From Amycolatopsis sp. 2-15 (GTDB lineage Bacteria; Actinomycetota; Actinomycetes; Mycobacteriales; Pseudonocardiaceae), in the NCBI RefSeq assembly GCF_030285625.1, contig NZ_CP127294.1, forward strand, positions 3,978,001-4,042,000: DNA of 64,000 nt. The letters run 5' to 3'. Shown here in pieces: positions 8,328 to 18,847 of this stretch. A model generated the notes under the pieces. The model was not told the origin of the DNA, did not search any database, and saw only the letters and a list, made by a program, of their open reading frames with translations. A program made the translations under genes and the position numbers. Position 1 is the stretch's first letter. Every line of letters begins with the position of its first letter.

Positions 8328-11300
8328 GACGGCACCGAACCCGACCTGATCAACACCGGCACCTGGACCCCGAACCTGCCGTCACTGCAGTACTACAAGA
8401 TCAAGCTTCACATCCCCGGCCTCGGCGCCGAAGCGACCAACGTCGTGTACAACATCAACCCCGGTGGCGGTGTGGCGCCGTGGAAGATCCGCGTGAACCA
8501 AGCGTGGAACTCCGAGCAATGGGTGACCATCGGGACCTTCGCCATGGAAACGGCGGCAACGTCGTCCTCACCAACAGCGGCAACTCGCTCGACCGAGGCG
8601 GTTCCGGCTACTCGGACTTTGACGTCGCCTACGACGCGATCGCCTTTGTCCCTGTGGGTGGCACTCCGGGCCAGCCCATCGGCGGGCCGCCCGGCATCCT
8701 CGATGCACCCAAGGGATCCAACCCCGCCTGGGTCAATTGCAGCTGCGTCGCTCGCACAGCAGGTGACCCTGTAGATACCGCCACCGGCTACTTCGGACAG
8801 ACGTGGACCGACCTCGCGACACCGGGCCGAGGCGAAGCTCTCAAGTTCAGCCGCACCTACGCCGAGAGCATCGCTGACCCGAACGGCCCCAACAAAGCGG
8901 GCGCCCACGGACGGGCCGTTCGGCTGGGGCTGGACGTACTCCTACAACCTCTCCGCGGCAACGGACGCCGGTTCCGGGACGGTGACGATCCGACAAGAAG
9001 ACGGTTCACAAGTCGCTTTCGTCCACACCAACGGCAGCTATACCGGCCGCGCCGCGGTATGACGTGACGCTGAGCGCGGTGGGAGACAGCTACGTCTACA
9101 CCCGCCGAGGTCAGGACATCTTCACCTTCGACAAGGCGACCGGGCACCTGACGGCAGAACAGGATCTCGCCGGTACCAAGGCGAACCCGCAGTATTCGAC
9201 GAGCCTCACCTATGACAGTGCCGGCCACCTGCACACCATCACTGATCCGGGCGGTCGCAGCTACACGCTGACCTGGACCGGGAACCACATCACAGACCTG
9301 GCCGACCAGACGGGCCGCGAGATCAGCTACGGCTACGACGCCGCCGGCAACTTGACCGACGTCTACGGCGTCGGCACGACAAGGACCCCGGCGGTCAAGG
9401 ACGACGACCACGCCCGGTACACCTACACCGCGGCCTACCTGATGTCCTCGTGCGCAGCCGCACCAACTTCTCGGCCGGCGCGTCGGCGGTCACCTCCATG
9501 ACCTACGACAGTTTCGAACGTGTCGCCACGCATACGGAGCCGCTCGGTCACACGACCACCTTCACCTACGGCCCCGAGAGCGGGCTGGCCGCCGGGCAGA
9601 CCCTCACCACGGATCCTGGCGGCCACAAGACGCTCGACACATACACGAACGGCCTGCTCACCGCCGAAATCAAGGGATACGGCAGCTCAGACGCCGGCAC
9701 CTGGTCCTACACCTACGATCCCGTCACGCTCGGGGTGTCCACGGCGACCGACCCCGACGGCACGATGACCACCTACGCCTACGACGACCACGGCAACCGG
9801 ATCTCCGAGTCGACGGGCTCGGTGTCACCACGAACTTCCTCTACGACGACCACGGCAACCCAGATCGAATCGATCGACGGCGACGGCGTCGCCACCGTCA
9901 ATCAGTACGACCAAGCCGACCACATCCCGGCCGGATCTGCCGGCATCGTTGATTTGACCGCGACCACGGTCACCCAAGCCAACAACGTCGTCGAATCGAC
10001 GACCGGCAATTTCGGGCCCGCTCCGGCTCGGACGATCAACTACTTCTACGACGACGCCGCACACCCAGCCGATCGCTCGCGCACGGTAGATCCTCTCGGC
10101 CACACCACAAAGGTCACCTACGACACTTTCGGGAACAAGACGTCGAGCACGGACCCCGCAGGGGACAAGACCGCCTACGGTTACGACACCGGTCGAGGCT
10201 TCCTGACATCGACCGTCAGCCCGGTCGGCACGGCCGCCGGCGTCCAACCGGGCTGCGTGCCGCCCGCGAACGGGTGCACCACGACAACCTACGACATCTA
10301 CGGCGACGTCGTCGCCACGACCGATCCGCTGGGGCACATCTCCCGGTCGGGCTTCGACGCTGACGGGCACAAGACCTCGGTCACCGACGCCAACAACCAC
10401 ACAACGACCGACACCTTCAACGAGGCCGGGCAGCAGGTCAAACAACGGCGGCCGACGGGACGTTCGCCACCACCGAGTACAACCCCAACGGCACCAAAGC
10501 CGATGTCATCGACGGGCTCGGACACAAAACCTTGTTCGGCTACGATAGCCAGGGCCGCGGTGTCTCCCACACCGACCCCGACAACCGTGTTGCCACTTCC
10601 ACCCTGGATCCGGCCGGGTTGTTGACGAAGGTCTTCGACCAGTCCGGCCGCACGACCACGACCAGCCACGACCCGGCCGGCCGGCTCACCAGCGTGTCCT
10701 ATTCGGACGGTACGACCCACGCGATCGACTACGGCTACGACCCCGCCGGGCAGCGGGTGTCGATGACCGACGGCACCGGCACGACGACCTGGTCGTACGA
10801 CGTGTTCGGCGACATCGTCACCAAGACAACCGGAGCCGGGCCGACCGTTGACTACGGGTACGACGACGCAGGCGAGCAGACTTCCCTGACGTACCCCGGC
10901 CAGACAACGCCGGTCAGCCGCACGTTCGACGTGGCCGGCCGACTCGCGACCGTGACCGACTGGAACAACAACAAGACCACGTTCGGCTACCGCCCCGACG
11001 GCCGCCTGGCCACCACTGCCTACCCCGACGGGGTCACGGTCACCAACGGCTACGACCCCTCCGCGACCCTTTCTTCCACCACGGCGACGACTCCCGCTGC
11101 CACCGTCAACTCCGCCGGATACGGCCGTGACCCCGCAGGCCAACTCAGCTCCCTGACAACCGGCGGCTCCACCCAGGCTTTCACCTACAACGACCGCGAA
11201 CAGCTTACGACCAGTGGTGCAGCGGCCTACGCCAACGACGGGGCCGGCAACCCGATCACCGTCGGAGACGTAGCGCAGACCTTCGACCCAGCCAGCCAGC

Positions 11301-12484
11301 TCACCACGAGCGGGACGGTCGCCTACGGCTTCGACACGTCAGGCAACCGCGTCTCGGCGGGCACCTCGACGACCTACCACTACGACCAGGCCAACCGGCT
11401 CACCAGTTTCGTCGGACCCAGTGGTGCGGCGAGCTACGGCTACGACGGAGCCGGGTTGCGGGCGACGAAGACGACCGGCGGCGCCACGATCGGATTCACC
11501 TGGGACGACAGCCCGACACCCAACCTGCTCTCCGACGGCACGACCGCCTACGTCTATGGGCCGGACGGACTGCCGATCGAGCAGACCTCGGTCGGCGGGA
11601 CGAACTGGTTCGTGCACGACCAGGTCGGCTCGACCATCGCGCTGCTCAACGGCGCCGGAGCAGTCGCCGGGAGTTTCACCTACCCGCCGTACGGCGTGGC
11701 GACGCACGCCGGCGCAGCCGACACCCGCCTGCGCTACACCGGGCAGTACACCGATCCTGAGTCCGGGCTCGTCTACCTGCGTTGCCCGCTACTACGATCC
11801 GTCGACAGCGCAGTTCCTCACGGTCGACCCGCTCGTCGATCAGACCGGCACGCCGTACTCCTACCTCGGTGGGAACCCCCTCAACGGCACGGACTTCAGC
11901 GGCCTGTGCGGATTCTGGTGCTGGGTCGGTGTCGGTGCAGGGTGATCGGTACGGCCGCATGCATCATCGCTGAGCCGTGTGGCCTCGTCGAAGGCGGTGT
12001 CGCGTTGGGTGCCGGCGGGGCCGCTGCGCTGGGCGGGGGACTCGCGCTCGAGGGTGGCAGCGCCATCGCCACCGGGGCGGCGGCCGGCGGCCTGATCGGC
12101 GGCGCCATGCACGCGGCGACCAACGGCGGCAGCGGTCACTCGAACAGCAGCAGCTCATCCTCGAGCGGCAGTAGCGGTGGCAGCCCGGCAAACTCCGGCG
12201 TCGCGCAGCGGCCCTACTCCGGCATCCCCAACAGCTCAGGCTGCGAAGAGGTCGCCGACCAGATCCAGAGCCGGATCGGTGGCGAACTCTGGGAGGTCAA
12301 ACCACTAGGCCCGAAGATGACCCTCGGGCCGTACCACGGGGAGGACACGTTCTGGGGCGATCACACATTCGTGGTCAAGGACGGCTGGGCTTACGATCAA
12401 TGGACTGGCCCTGAGGGTGTCCCGTTGGAGGAGTTCAAGGAGCAGTTTGAGTACGCCGACGTACTCAGGTTTGCCCCGAAGTAG
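8325..12484 (+). pseudogene. RHS/YD-repeat polymorphic toxin, 5'-truncated and frameshifted
   Basis: The region reads as one RHS-type cell-surface toxin across about seven frame changes (near 8550, 8912, 9057, 9445, 10441, 11783, 11941). Order: golvesin-like domain (8330-8660, WTPNLPSLQYYKIKLHIPGL); RHS N-terminal core (DPVDTATGYFGQTWTDLATP); about 25 YD repeats of the type YDxxGN or YDPAGR (9060-11650); the canonical RHS end block, split by a frameshift (TDPESGLVYLR / ARYYDPSTAQFLTVDPL); a Gly/Ala membrane-like stretch; a Ser linker; and a C-terminal toxin. The toxin has a C-E-E-V-A-D helix, DHTFVVKDGWAYD and a trailing helix, consistent with a papain-fold Cys-His-Asp triad. Signal peptide and N-terminus are absent. 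Most breaks are one-base homopolymer changes. Confidence 0.8.
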
Positions 12485-12500
12485 ACAAGGATTTTCGATC

Positions 12501-12890
12501 GTGGACTACCGCAAGCTGTTCGCCGAGATCCATCGGCGCCCGAGGATGTACGGCCTGGACGGCAGCTACCACGACTACTGCACGTACCTGCTGGGCATCG
12601 ACGCCGGCAACGACGGCCAGTTGCTCACAGGGTTCACGGAGCTGCTCGTGCCGCGGGTCGGCGCCGGCAACAACCTGACCTGGGTCTCCTTGGTGCTGCA
12701 CCTCGCCTTTCCCGACCTCACCTCGGGGTGGCGCGACGAGGCCGCTGGCGAGGGCAAGCAGGCGGCGGTGGATCTGCTCTTCTCCCTGCTGGACGAGTTC
12801 TTCGAGAAGCGCGACGCCCCCGGCGGGACCGCTACCATCTTCGATGACTACCTGACCTGGTTGAAAGCTCAGCCCTGGCATCGCCCATGA
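12501..12890 (+). CDS. putative immunity protein for RHS toxin
   Basis: A 129-residue acidic protein that starts at GTG 16 bases after the RHS stop, behind an AAGGA site. It begins VDYRKLFAEIHRRPRMYGLD, a pattern seen at the start of small proteins found beside polymorphic toxins, and contains a conserved-looking W-S-L-V-L-H-L-A-F-P segment. Small size, intact frame and position directly after a toxin tip make an immunity role likely. The exact family is not identified. Confidence 0.6.
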   Translation: MDYRKLFAEIHRRPRMYGLDGSYHDYCTYLLGIDAGNDGQLLTGFTELLVPRVGAGNNLTWVSLVLHLAFPDLTSGWRDEAAGEGKQAAVDLLFSLLDEFFEKRDAPGGTATIFDDYLTWLKAQPWHRP

Positions 12891-13280
12891 TGGAGGCGGC
12901 GCCCCGATCCACCGCAGCACAGACAGGGGACTACGCGGTTGAAAGCCAACAGAGCGCAGCATAACGGTGCGCCGGCTCCAAACGCGCCACAATCGCAACC
13001 GGTGCGCTCCTGACGATGTGCCTTTGAGATCCCTATCGATTCGACTGGCCTGCCGAGGTAGTCGTGACGACGTCGATCCTGCGCGGCATCGCTGACGTTG
13101 CTGGTGAACTGACAATGGTTTCCGGCTTGACAAAACGCGCACAAAATCAGCACATGACTGTGCGCTTCCGCCGGTTCCGCCGGGACGGTCGGCGTTCCAT
13201 TGTGGATGCATGCGAGCCGAGTCTTCGATCCGAGCTGTTGAACCTTTCGGGGGGCCGACGGCCCTTGCCTCGATTTCGCT

Positions 13281-13320
13281 GGCCGGGGTGACGCCCCTCC
13301 CTCTACGCGTCACCCCGGCC
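13281..13320 (+). terminator. strong hairpin, probable terminator
   Basis: A perfect 13-bp stem (GGCCGGGGTGACG pairing with CGTCACCCCGGCC) around a 14-base loop, followed by TTCTC. It lies about 390 bases after the immunity gene. The weak U tract is normal for high-GC actinobacteria. The stem would work in both directions. Confidence 0.55.
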
Positions 13321-13386
13321 TTCTCGATCGGTGTGTACCCCAGGGCTCTGAGGTTCGAGCACAGCTATCCCGACCAGAACAATTCG

Positions 13387-13635
13387 TCACCGGCCACCGC
13401 TGATCAGCACGACCCCCAGCGCGCCGGCAAGAAGGCACGGCCCGAAGGGCACCAGCGTTTTGCCGTCCGCACCACGTTGATGCGGGCGAGGCACGGCCGA
13501 CAGCACCAGCGCGAGGACCAACGCCGTCAGCAACGCCGCGGCGAGGTGCGCCCAGCCGAGCCAGCCATCCACCAGCCCGACCACCGCGGCCAGGCGTACG
13601 TCTCCGGCGCCAATGCCTCCGGCGCTCGGGCCAGA
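13387..13635 (-). pseudogene. A24 prepilin peptidase C-terminal fragment
   Basis: Minus-strand sequence GGIGAGDVRLAAVVGLVDGW, then alternating hydrophobic helices and KTLVPFGPCLLAGALGVVLI before a stop. The GxGD motif is the second catalytic Asp of type IV leader peptidases, and the ending is typical of the small actinobacterial form. The N-terminal half with the first catalytic Asp is missing. The break at about 13635 coincides with the start of the integrase remnant, so an integrated element probably removed it. Confidence 0.65.
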
Positions 13636-13637
13636 CT

Positions 13638-14014
13638 CGGCGCCGCGTGGTTCGAGATCGGCCTGTTGTTCACCCAGTCTGATGGCAGCCCGTTGCGCTC
13701 GGCGGATGTGGCGGCCCGGTTCCAGGAGCTCACCCGTCGTGCTGGATTGCCGCCGATCCGGCTGCACGATCTGCGTCACACCGCGGCAAGCTTGGCACTC
13801 GAGGCAGGGGCGGACATGAAGGTTGTGCAGCACATGCTGAGGCATTTTGTCGATCACGGTGACCATGGACACTCGCACGACGTCGTGCCCGAAGTCGCGC
13901 TTGCGGCGGCCGAGGCTACCGCGAAGAGCTCCTGCGGTCGGCAACGCGAGAGCTCGGGCACGACTCGGGCACGTCACCGGCCATTGTGGACGATGGGCAA
14001 CCGGAAGATTCGCT
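13638..14014 (+). pseudogene. tyrosine integrase C-terminal remnant
   Basis: The frame reads LLFTQSDGSPLRSADVAARF and LPPIRLHDLRHTAASLALEA with the HxxR box, then KVVQHMLRH. After that it shifts frame to SITVTMDT and back to VVPEVALAAAEATAK. The position of the catalytic Tyr (DTYT in the intact integrase at 22184) reads DTRT. It is closely similar to the C-terminus of that intact integrase and lies just before an identical att repeat, as the intact gene does. It is the leftover end of an adjacent integrated element. Confidence 0.75.
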
Positions 14015-14067
14015 TCCACGCAACGCAAATCCCCAGACCGGAGGTGATCCGAACCTGGGGAATGAGG

Positions 14068-14110
14068 GTGCGCCATCAGGGACTCGAACCCCGAACCCGC
14101 TGGTTAAGAG
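14068..14110 (-). repeat. att site: 3' half of tRNA-Lys(CUU), left copy
   Basis: A 43-bp perfect match to 23605-23647. On the minus strand it reads from the anticodon loop CTCTTAA through anticodon stem CCAGC, variable loop, T-arm CGGGGTTCGAGTCCCTG and acceptor strand ATGGCGC to the discriminator A. This is exactly the tRNA half used as attachment core by many actinobacterial integrative elements. No 5' half of the tRNA follows, so this is an att copy and not a functional tRNA. Confidence 0.85.
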
Positions 14111-14328
14111 TTCGCGGCCTGAGCTGTCGGACGGTGTCGAGTGATGCCGGAGATTGCCGTTTTCCTGGGCCACCAGGTGGCTGGTGTGTCGGCCTGTGTC
14201 ACCGTCTGCCGTCGTGTACGCGACCTCTCGGGCTCTTCTCGGGCTCGCGTGTGCCGGATTCTGTCGAGGTGTTTGTGCAGGTCGGTCCTGGTGCGCGGTG
14301 CGGACTGCGGGACAGGAGGGTTGCCGTG

Positions 14329-14879
14329 ATGAGCCCAACCGAGGGGCGGGGTCCGGTTCGCTCGGGGGTCACGCTGATTGTGGGAGTCATCGTGGCTTTG
14401 ACCTTCATCTTCCGGTTTCGGGAACGTGTTCACGTTGGCGCTTCGGCTGGGAGTGCCGGCCTGGGTCGCTCCACTGGTGGCACCTGCGGTAGATCTGTCG
14501 GTGCGGGGCGCTCCTGCTGAGGTGATTCGGCCGGCTCGGCGGCTGTTGTTGGCCGCGAGTGTGGTGACCTTGGCGTTGAACGTTGCTGAGCCGTTGATCG
14601 TCGGCGAGGTGGGAAGGCGTTGTTCGATGCAGTGGGTCCGTTGTTGTTGACCGGCTGGGCGGAGGTGGGACCGGCCCTGCTGCAGGCGTTGGCTGCCGTA
14701 TCAGTTGCCGAGTGTCCGGCTGGCGTTGCCCAGACCACTGACTCAGGCAGCACCTCGGCCGAGCCGCCAAAAGCGTGGACGCTGATTTGCTGGACTGGGC
14801 TCGGCTTGAGTATCGGCGGTATCGTGAGCTGTATCAGCGGCCGGTCTCTGCCGAAACCTCCGGAAGGCGCTGGGAGTAG
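14329..14879 (+). pseudogene. DUF2637-type transfer-associated membrane protein, frameshifted
   Basis: Three frames assemble a DUF2637-type protein: MSPTEGRGPVRSGVTLIVGV, then NVFTLALRLGVPAWVAPLVA and PAVDLSV, a jump to RGAPAEVIRPARRLLLAASV and VTLALNVAEPLIVGE, then LFDAVGPLLLTGWAEVGPAL and a final DLLDWARLEYRRYRELYQRP before a stop. Two frame changes and an internal deletion of a membrane segment make it non-functional. DUF2637 proteins are typical of AICEs and actinomycete plasmids, next to the att site. Confidence 0.65.
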
Positions 14880-15079
14880 GCACGGATCGGTCGCGCGCCC
14901 TCGTGAAGTTGGTCCGAGCGGGGCGGAGCATCTCCGCGTAGGGCACATTCAGGAGGCGGTGCTGGGATCGCAACACTGGCCCGTTTTCGCGAGTTGGTCG
15001 AGTTGTCGCGGCTCGGACCTTGGTCGTCGCCTTCTTGCGCCCGTCAGGGTGTGGGCCAGACGTTGTGCTCGGTGTCGTG

Positions 15080-17521
15080 TTACCGCTTCGGTCTTTGTGC
15101 TCGTCCAGGACGGGGGATGCTTCGGGTCATCCGTTCGAGTGGGAACAAGCCGGCATTTGGTTCGGGCGCTGCGTCTCGATCCACTGGTGTGTTGTCGTAC
15201 AGAACCTGTTGCAGGGTCTGGCCGCGGCTGTCGAAGATCAGGCAAGCCGCGCGGCACGCACCTGTCTGGATCTTCTTGGCTTTCAGGTAAGGCGTCAGGT
15301 ACTCGGCTGCTTCAGCCGGTTGTTCGCGGCGCCCGATACAGGCCCAGACGAGCAACATGTGCCGTCCGGTGTCGTCCCCCAGCAGCGTCGTCACGGAGTG
15401 ATGCTGACCATCTTGACGGACGACCTTTGCGAGATCCTTGGCGAGGCGGCCGAACTTTCTCTGTGCCCCGCCGTTCAGGCTGAGCAGCGCGGTGCAGGTC
15501 GCGAGCCAGCCGGTCTCGGCGGCTTCGGTGATGGCATCCACCAAGCGGATGATGGTGTCGTTGGCGTTGTAGCGGGGCTTGGCTGCGTTGGTGCCGTCTT
15601 CGTCGGCGTAGTACCAGGCGTCGAGCGGCTCGGTCCTGCTTTCGACCACCTGAGGGACCTGTTCCCGATGTCGTCGCTGGTCTCCGGTCCGTGGTGCGAG
15701 CGACCACGGTAGGTCCGCGTTGAGGCGTTCAGGATCGGGTTCGAAGAAGAAGTGGGCTTCGAGGAACAGCATGAAGAGGTCGAGCTCGTCGACTGCTCGG
15801 TACTTCCACGTGGTTTCCGGCTGGGTGCGTCGGCGGAGATAGAGGATCAGCTCGCTCGGTCGGTCGAGCAGTTCGCACACGACGCGCAGGTCGTGTATCG
15901 AGACGGTCCAGGGGATGTTGTCGCGCCGGAGAACCCCCGCGGCGAGCAGGGCTGGAATGGCGGTGGTGACACCGGAAAGGTCTTCGAGGCCCACCGCGAT
16001 GGTGTGGACCTCGCGCACTCGGCTGAGGTCGAGCCATTCGCCGTTGTCAAGGCGGAGGCGCTGATCGGTGAGGATGCGGTCGCGAAGACGGCCGGCTTGG
16101 TCAGCGGCCGAGGTGATGATGTCCCGGAGTTTCCCGCGGAGGCGGCGAGCGACGCCGCCGCGTGCTTCGCCGGTGAGTGAGACGGACTTGACCTCGATGA
16201 TCAGCGCGACGTCATCGATGAGCAAAAGACCGTCGGCTTCGACACGCTTGGTGAAATCGGCCGGTTCGAGCTGGGGCTGCGCTGCTCGCGGATCGGGAAC
16301 GAAGTAGTTGAGTGACCGGTACACGCGGGCGTTCGGCAGGGCTCGTTCGAGGAGGTCGATAGCCGCTTTCTCCACCCACGGCCCACGGTGGTCCTCGTAG
16401 GCCGTCATGCGCCCCGCCGCCTTGAGCCGGGTCTCGATGACCTCCCGCACGGCGGGTAGCGCCAGGCAATCGTGAACGAGGACGCGCCGACCGGCAGGAT
16501 CGGCCACGATCGGAGCTGTCCGGAGCGGATTGTCACCGCGGAAGAACCGGTCCAGGGTCTCGTCAGGTCCAAGATCGCTGTCAAGGGTGAAAGTGTCCAG
16601 CACTGCCTCGATTACGGTCGGCTCGTATCCTGTGGACGAGGCGATTGCGCTGACGTCGATGAGGGTCGCCGCGCCGATATTCGTCGTCAGGTCGCTCACA
16701 GCATCGAACATCGCCTGGGCCACGCGAACGGCGCCGGGATCAGGCGCTGAGGTGGAATCCCGCTCCTCGTCTCGGAAAGCTTCCAGGTAAGGAAGCGACG
16801 CGTCGCGAGCGTCTTCCATGCGAGAAAAACGTTGCTGGATAGAAGACAGTGGCGCGGTACGTACTGCCTCCATCACGCGCACCGCCTCAAGACCAGTGAA
16901 ACCGAGCACCTCACGGCAGACGTCGTTGACCTTCTCGTCCCCGAACAGCCCCAGCAAAGTGTCGAGCAGCATGTGTGGGTAAACCGGGTTTCGCAGGTTG
17001 ACCTCGCGCTGCACCGACCGGAAGACGACAGCCTGCTCTGCGTTGCTCGGCGGGGATTCGAGAATGCCGATCAAGCTGCCCACCGACAGAGCCTCCCTCG
17101 CCGCCGCCTCCAGCGGATCCGGCGTGAACCGTGCAGGGTCCAGGTGGACAACGACCGGCTCGGCGGCGCGATCGCGGCACGCCAGCACCAGCGCGATCAC
17201 CTCGAGGGCGGCTGCAGACTGCTCGATCCCGTGACTTCCTTGCTTCATGATCATTCCGACGCGCACGGCGGAGACCGCCTTCAGCAGGTCCAAGCCACAG
17301 GCCCGCTGCTCGATCGTCCGGGCCAGCTCCCGCAGCCGTTGACGAGCAGCCTCAGCAGCGCCTGAGTTGTCATCGGAATTTGCGGTGTACTGAGCGAACC
17401 GCTCGACCATCAGGGCTAATTCGGTGGCCACGCCTGGCGCGGCGTGGCCAGTGGCACGCTGGCGTTGGGCCTTCTGGCGCTTCTGTCTCGCCCGTCGCGC
17501 CTTCTGCTGTTTTCCGCTCAT
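15080..17521 (-). CDS. large protein with PD-(D/E)xK nuclease-like domain, unknown
   Basis: An intact 813-residue protein. Residues 1-25 are very basic (KQQKARRARQKRQKAQRQR). Residues 30-370 are helical with no recognised domain. Residues about 380-480 look like a PD-(D/E)xK nuclease core: helix with E384 (WVEKAAIDLLE), then RVEADGLLLIDDVALIIEVK, giving D430 and the E443-x-K445 pair, then a Gln/Arg-rich helix (SAADQAGRLRDRIL). The C-terminal 330 residues include RRTQPETTWKYRAVDELDLF and a second helical region. It is transcribed away from the NTPase trio. This may be a nuclease effector of a defence system. The domain call rests on motif pattern, not on a search. Confidence 0.65.
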   Translation of the reverse strand: MSGKQQKARRARQKRQKAQRQRATGHAAPGVATELALMVERFAQYTANSDDNSGAAEAARQRLRELARTIEQRACGLDLLKAVSAVRVGMIMKQGSHGIEQSAAALEVIALVLACRDRAAEPVVVHLDPARFTPDPLEAAAREALSVGSLIGILESPPSNAEQAVVFRSVQREVNLRNPVYPHMLLDTLLGLFGDEKVNDVCREVLGFTGLEAVRVMEAVRTAPLSSIQQRFSRMEDARDASLPYLEAFRDEERDSTSAPDPGAVRVAQAMFDAVSDLTTNIGAATLIDVSAIASSTGYEPTVIEAVLDTFTLDSDLGPDETLDRFFRGDNPLRTAPIVADPAGRRVLVHDCLALPAVREVIETRLKAAGRMTAYEDHRGPWVEKAAIDLLERALPNARVYRSLNYFVPDPRAAQPQLEPADFTKRVEADGLLLIDDVALIIEVKSVSLTGEARGGVARRLRGKLRDIITSAADQAGRLRDRILTDQRLRLDNGEWLDLSRVREVHTIAVGLEDLSGVTTAIPALLAAGVLRRDNIPWTVSIHDLRVVCELLDRPSELILYLRRRTQPETTWKYRAVDELDLFMLFLEAHFFFEPDPERLNADLPWSLAPRTGDQRRHREQVPQVVESRTEPLDAWYYADEDGTNAAKPRYNANDTIIRLVDAITEAAETGWLATCTALLSLNGGAQRKFGRLAKDLAKVVRQDGQHHSVTTLLGDDTGRHMLLVWACIGRREQPAEAAEYLTPYLKAKKIQTGACRAACLIFDSRGQTLQQVLYDNTPVDRDAAPEPNAGLFPLERMTRSIPRPGRAQRPKR

Positions 17522-17879
17522 CGGGTTAATTTACCCAAGTGCCGAGCCCGCGAGCATCGGCGCTTTGGCGTGGTGCTCGTAGGCCGAGTTCGCATTGTCG
17601 TCGGCACCTGAGCATCGCAGGGTCGACGGAGGGGGCGAGCACGAATATGGGACTGCTCGACCCGGTCAAGCAATCCGCACTGGCGGGCGGGTGGTGCTGG
17701 GGGGGAGTCGGCACGTGACGGCGCGCGGGACAAACCCCAGAGCGCGCGAACTTTCGTGCCCGGCCAGCCCACGAACAAGAAAGCTGCTCCGAGACGGCTG
17801 GCCGAGGGATGCGGTGTTGACGTGCGGTTCACTGCGGCGTGTCCGAGGGTTACCCGCGATCCGCCAGTTGCGCTAGCTG
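17522..17879. other. intergenic, no gene seen
   Basis: Upstream region of the nuclease-like gene. It is GC-rich with no convincing frame. The gene's promoter should lie here, but no clear -10/-35 pair is visible. Confidence 0.4.
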
Positions 17880-18167
17880 CGGCCGGCTCGATGAGCCCTG
17901 CGGCTGTCTACAGAGCCGACGTCGAGGACGTGCGGCAGGTGCGCGCTGCGGGGCGAGCCGAATGCTCCGGTGATGATCGTGGTGCCTGCGTCGGGCGACA
18001 TAGTCGGCGCGTTGGTCGAACGCCCCGCCGTCGACGCGCTGACCCACGCCGTCGCCATGGCGCGTGCTGTGCGTGACGGCGGCGCCGGTGTCGTCGCGGA
18101 CGTGATGTGCGAGACCCTCGGTTGGCGCAAACATAGCGGATCGACGGGTGATCTTGTCGGGCACTGA
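17880..18167 (+). pseudogene. IS3-family integrase-core relic
   Basis: Degenerate plus-strand sequence reads AVYRADVEDVRQVR, then in another frame RPAVDALTHAVAMARAVRDG and VMCETLGWRKHSGSTGDLVG. This resembles the IS3 transposase core (LYLATVEDL...ELVVDAL..A...DRG.QYTS...C..LG...S.G.TG...DN) with the catalytic DRG/QYTS block deleted. It is very short and frameshifted, and the assignment is tentative. Confidence 0.35.
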
Positions 18168-18322
18168 GTGTCATCGGCTTCGGAGTTTCCTGCGCCGAAT
18201 GTGTGATTATCTGGGAAACGCGATGAGCCGCGAAGATCGGTCGATACGGTTGCACGGTGGACTTGTGGTCTCCGACAGAAATACTGTTGAGATAACAAGG
18301 TTATTCGAGCGAGGGGACCGGG

Positions 18323-18847
18323 ATGGTGGATCCATTAAGTTTTCCGGTATTGGCCGGAGCCGCGCTGAACCAGGCGTTCAACTTTCTGTTCGGCCGTCTG
18401 GCGCACACACTGGATTCTCGAGACGACCATGACCAGGAAGACGTAGAACAGATCGCGGTACCTGCAGTTGTGCGCGGTGAACTGGGCCCAGTGACCGCGA
18501 CGTCGGCCGTTGTCGAAGCTCGCTTGCCGGAGATCCAGGAACTAGTCGGGACACTCAGCGTCTACGAGCGCAAGCCGGAACGGCTCGACGGAACCGACGC
18601 GGCGGTGCGGGCTGACCTGGCGCGAGCACGGGAGTTGCTGGAGCAAATCTACGGCAAACGCATCACTTTCCACGGTGAGGAGCGTCCCGGCACTGGTGCG
18701 CGCGTGGAACAGCGGATCGAGGTCTTGGCCAACGAGGCCATCGGCATCCGAGCCAGCCGCGTCCGCTCCGCGGATGTAACGCAAGTGGTCGGCCAAGTCC
18801 GTACTGGTGGTTCGATCATCGGCATCGACGGCGATGACATTGGCTGA
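18323..18847 (+). CDS. adaptor-like protein, first gene of NTPase operon
   Basis: A 174-residue protein. The N-terminus (MVDPLSFPVLAGAALNQAFN, FLFGRLAHTL) looks like a short amphipathic or membrane-associated segment. Residues 60-110 are helical, residues 112-145 end in a variable helix, and the extreme C-terminus is a Gly/hydrophobic strand motif (D151-V-T-Q-V-V-G-Q-V-R-T-G-G-S-I-I-G-I-D). The same DVxQV...GG...GI pattern occurs at residues 74-92 of the NTPase encoded next. Its gene overlaps the NTPase start by 14 bases. Such short matching C- and N-terminal motifs are characteristic of effector-receptor pairs in bacterial NLR-like operons. No function is assigned. Confidence 0.6.
   Translation: MVDPLSFPVLAGAALNQAFNFLFGRLAHTLDSRDDHDQEDVEQIAVPAVVRGELGPVTATSAVVEARLPEIQELVGTLSVYERKPERLDGTDAAVRADLARARELLEQIYGKRITFHGEERPGTGARVEQRIEVLANEAIGIRASRVRSADVTQVVGQVRTGGSIIGIDGDDIG

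Noticed and set aside
8550..11941. Programmed frameshifting in the RHS gene
   Set aside because: Seven sites with different contexts and no shared slippery sequence or pseudoknot. Sequencing indels or decay are simpler.
8325..12484. CRISPR-like or tandem DNA repeats in the RHS region
   Set aside because: The periodicity is that of the protein YD repeats with diverged DNA. There are no identical direct repeats with spacers.
14068..14110. Functional tRNA-Lys gene
   Set aside because: Only the half from the anticodon loop to the 3' end is present, at both copies. No D-arm or 5' acceptor strand follows.
15720..15800. Second gene on the plus strand inside the nuclease-like gene
   Set aside because: Frames there are antisense and show no start, ribosome site or family.
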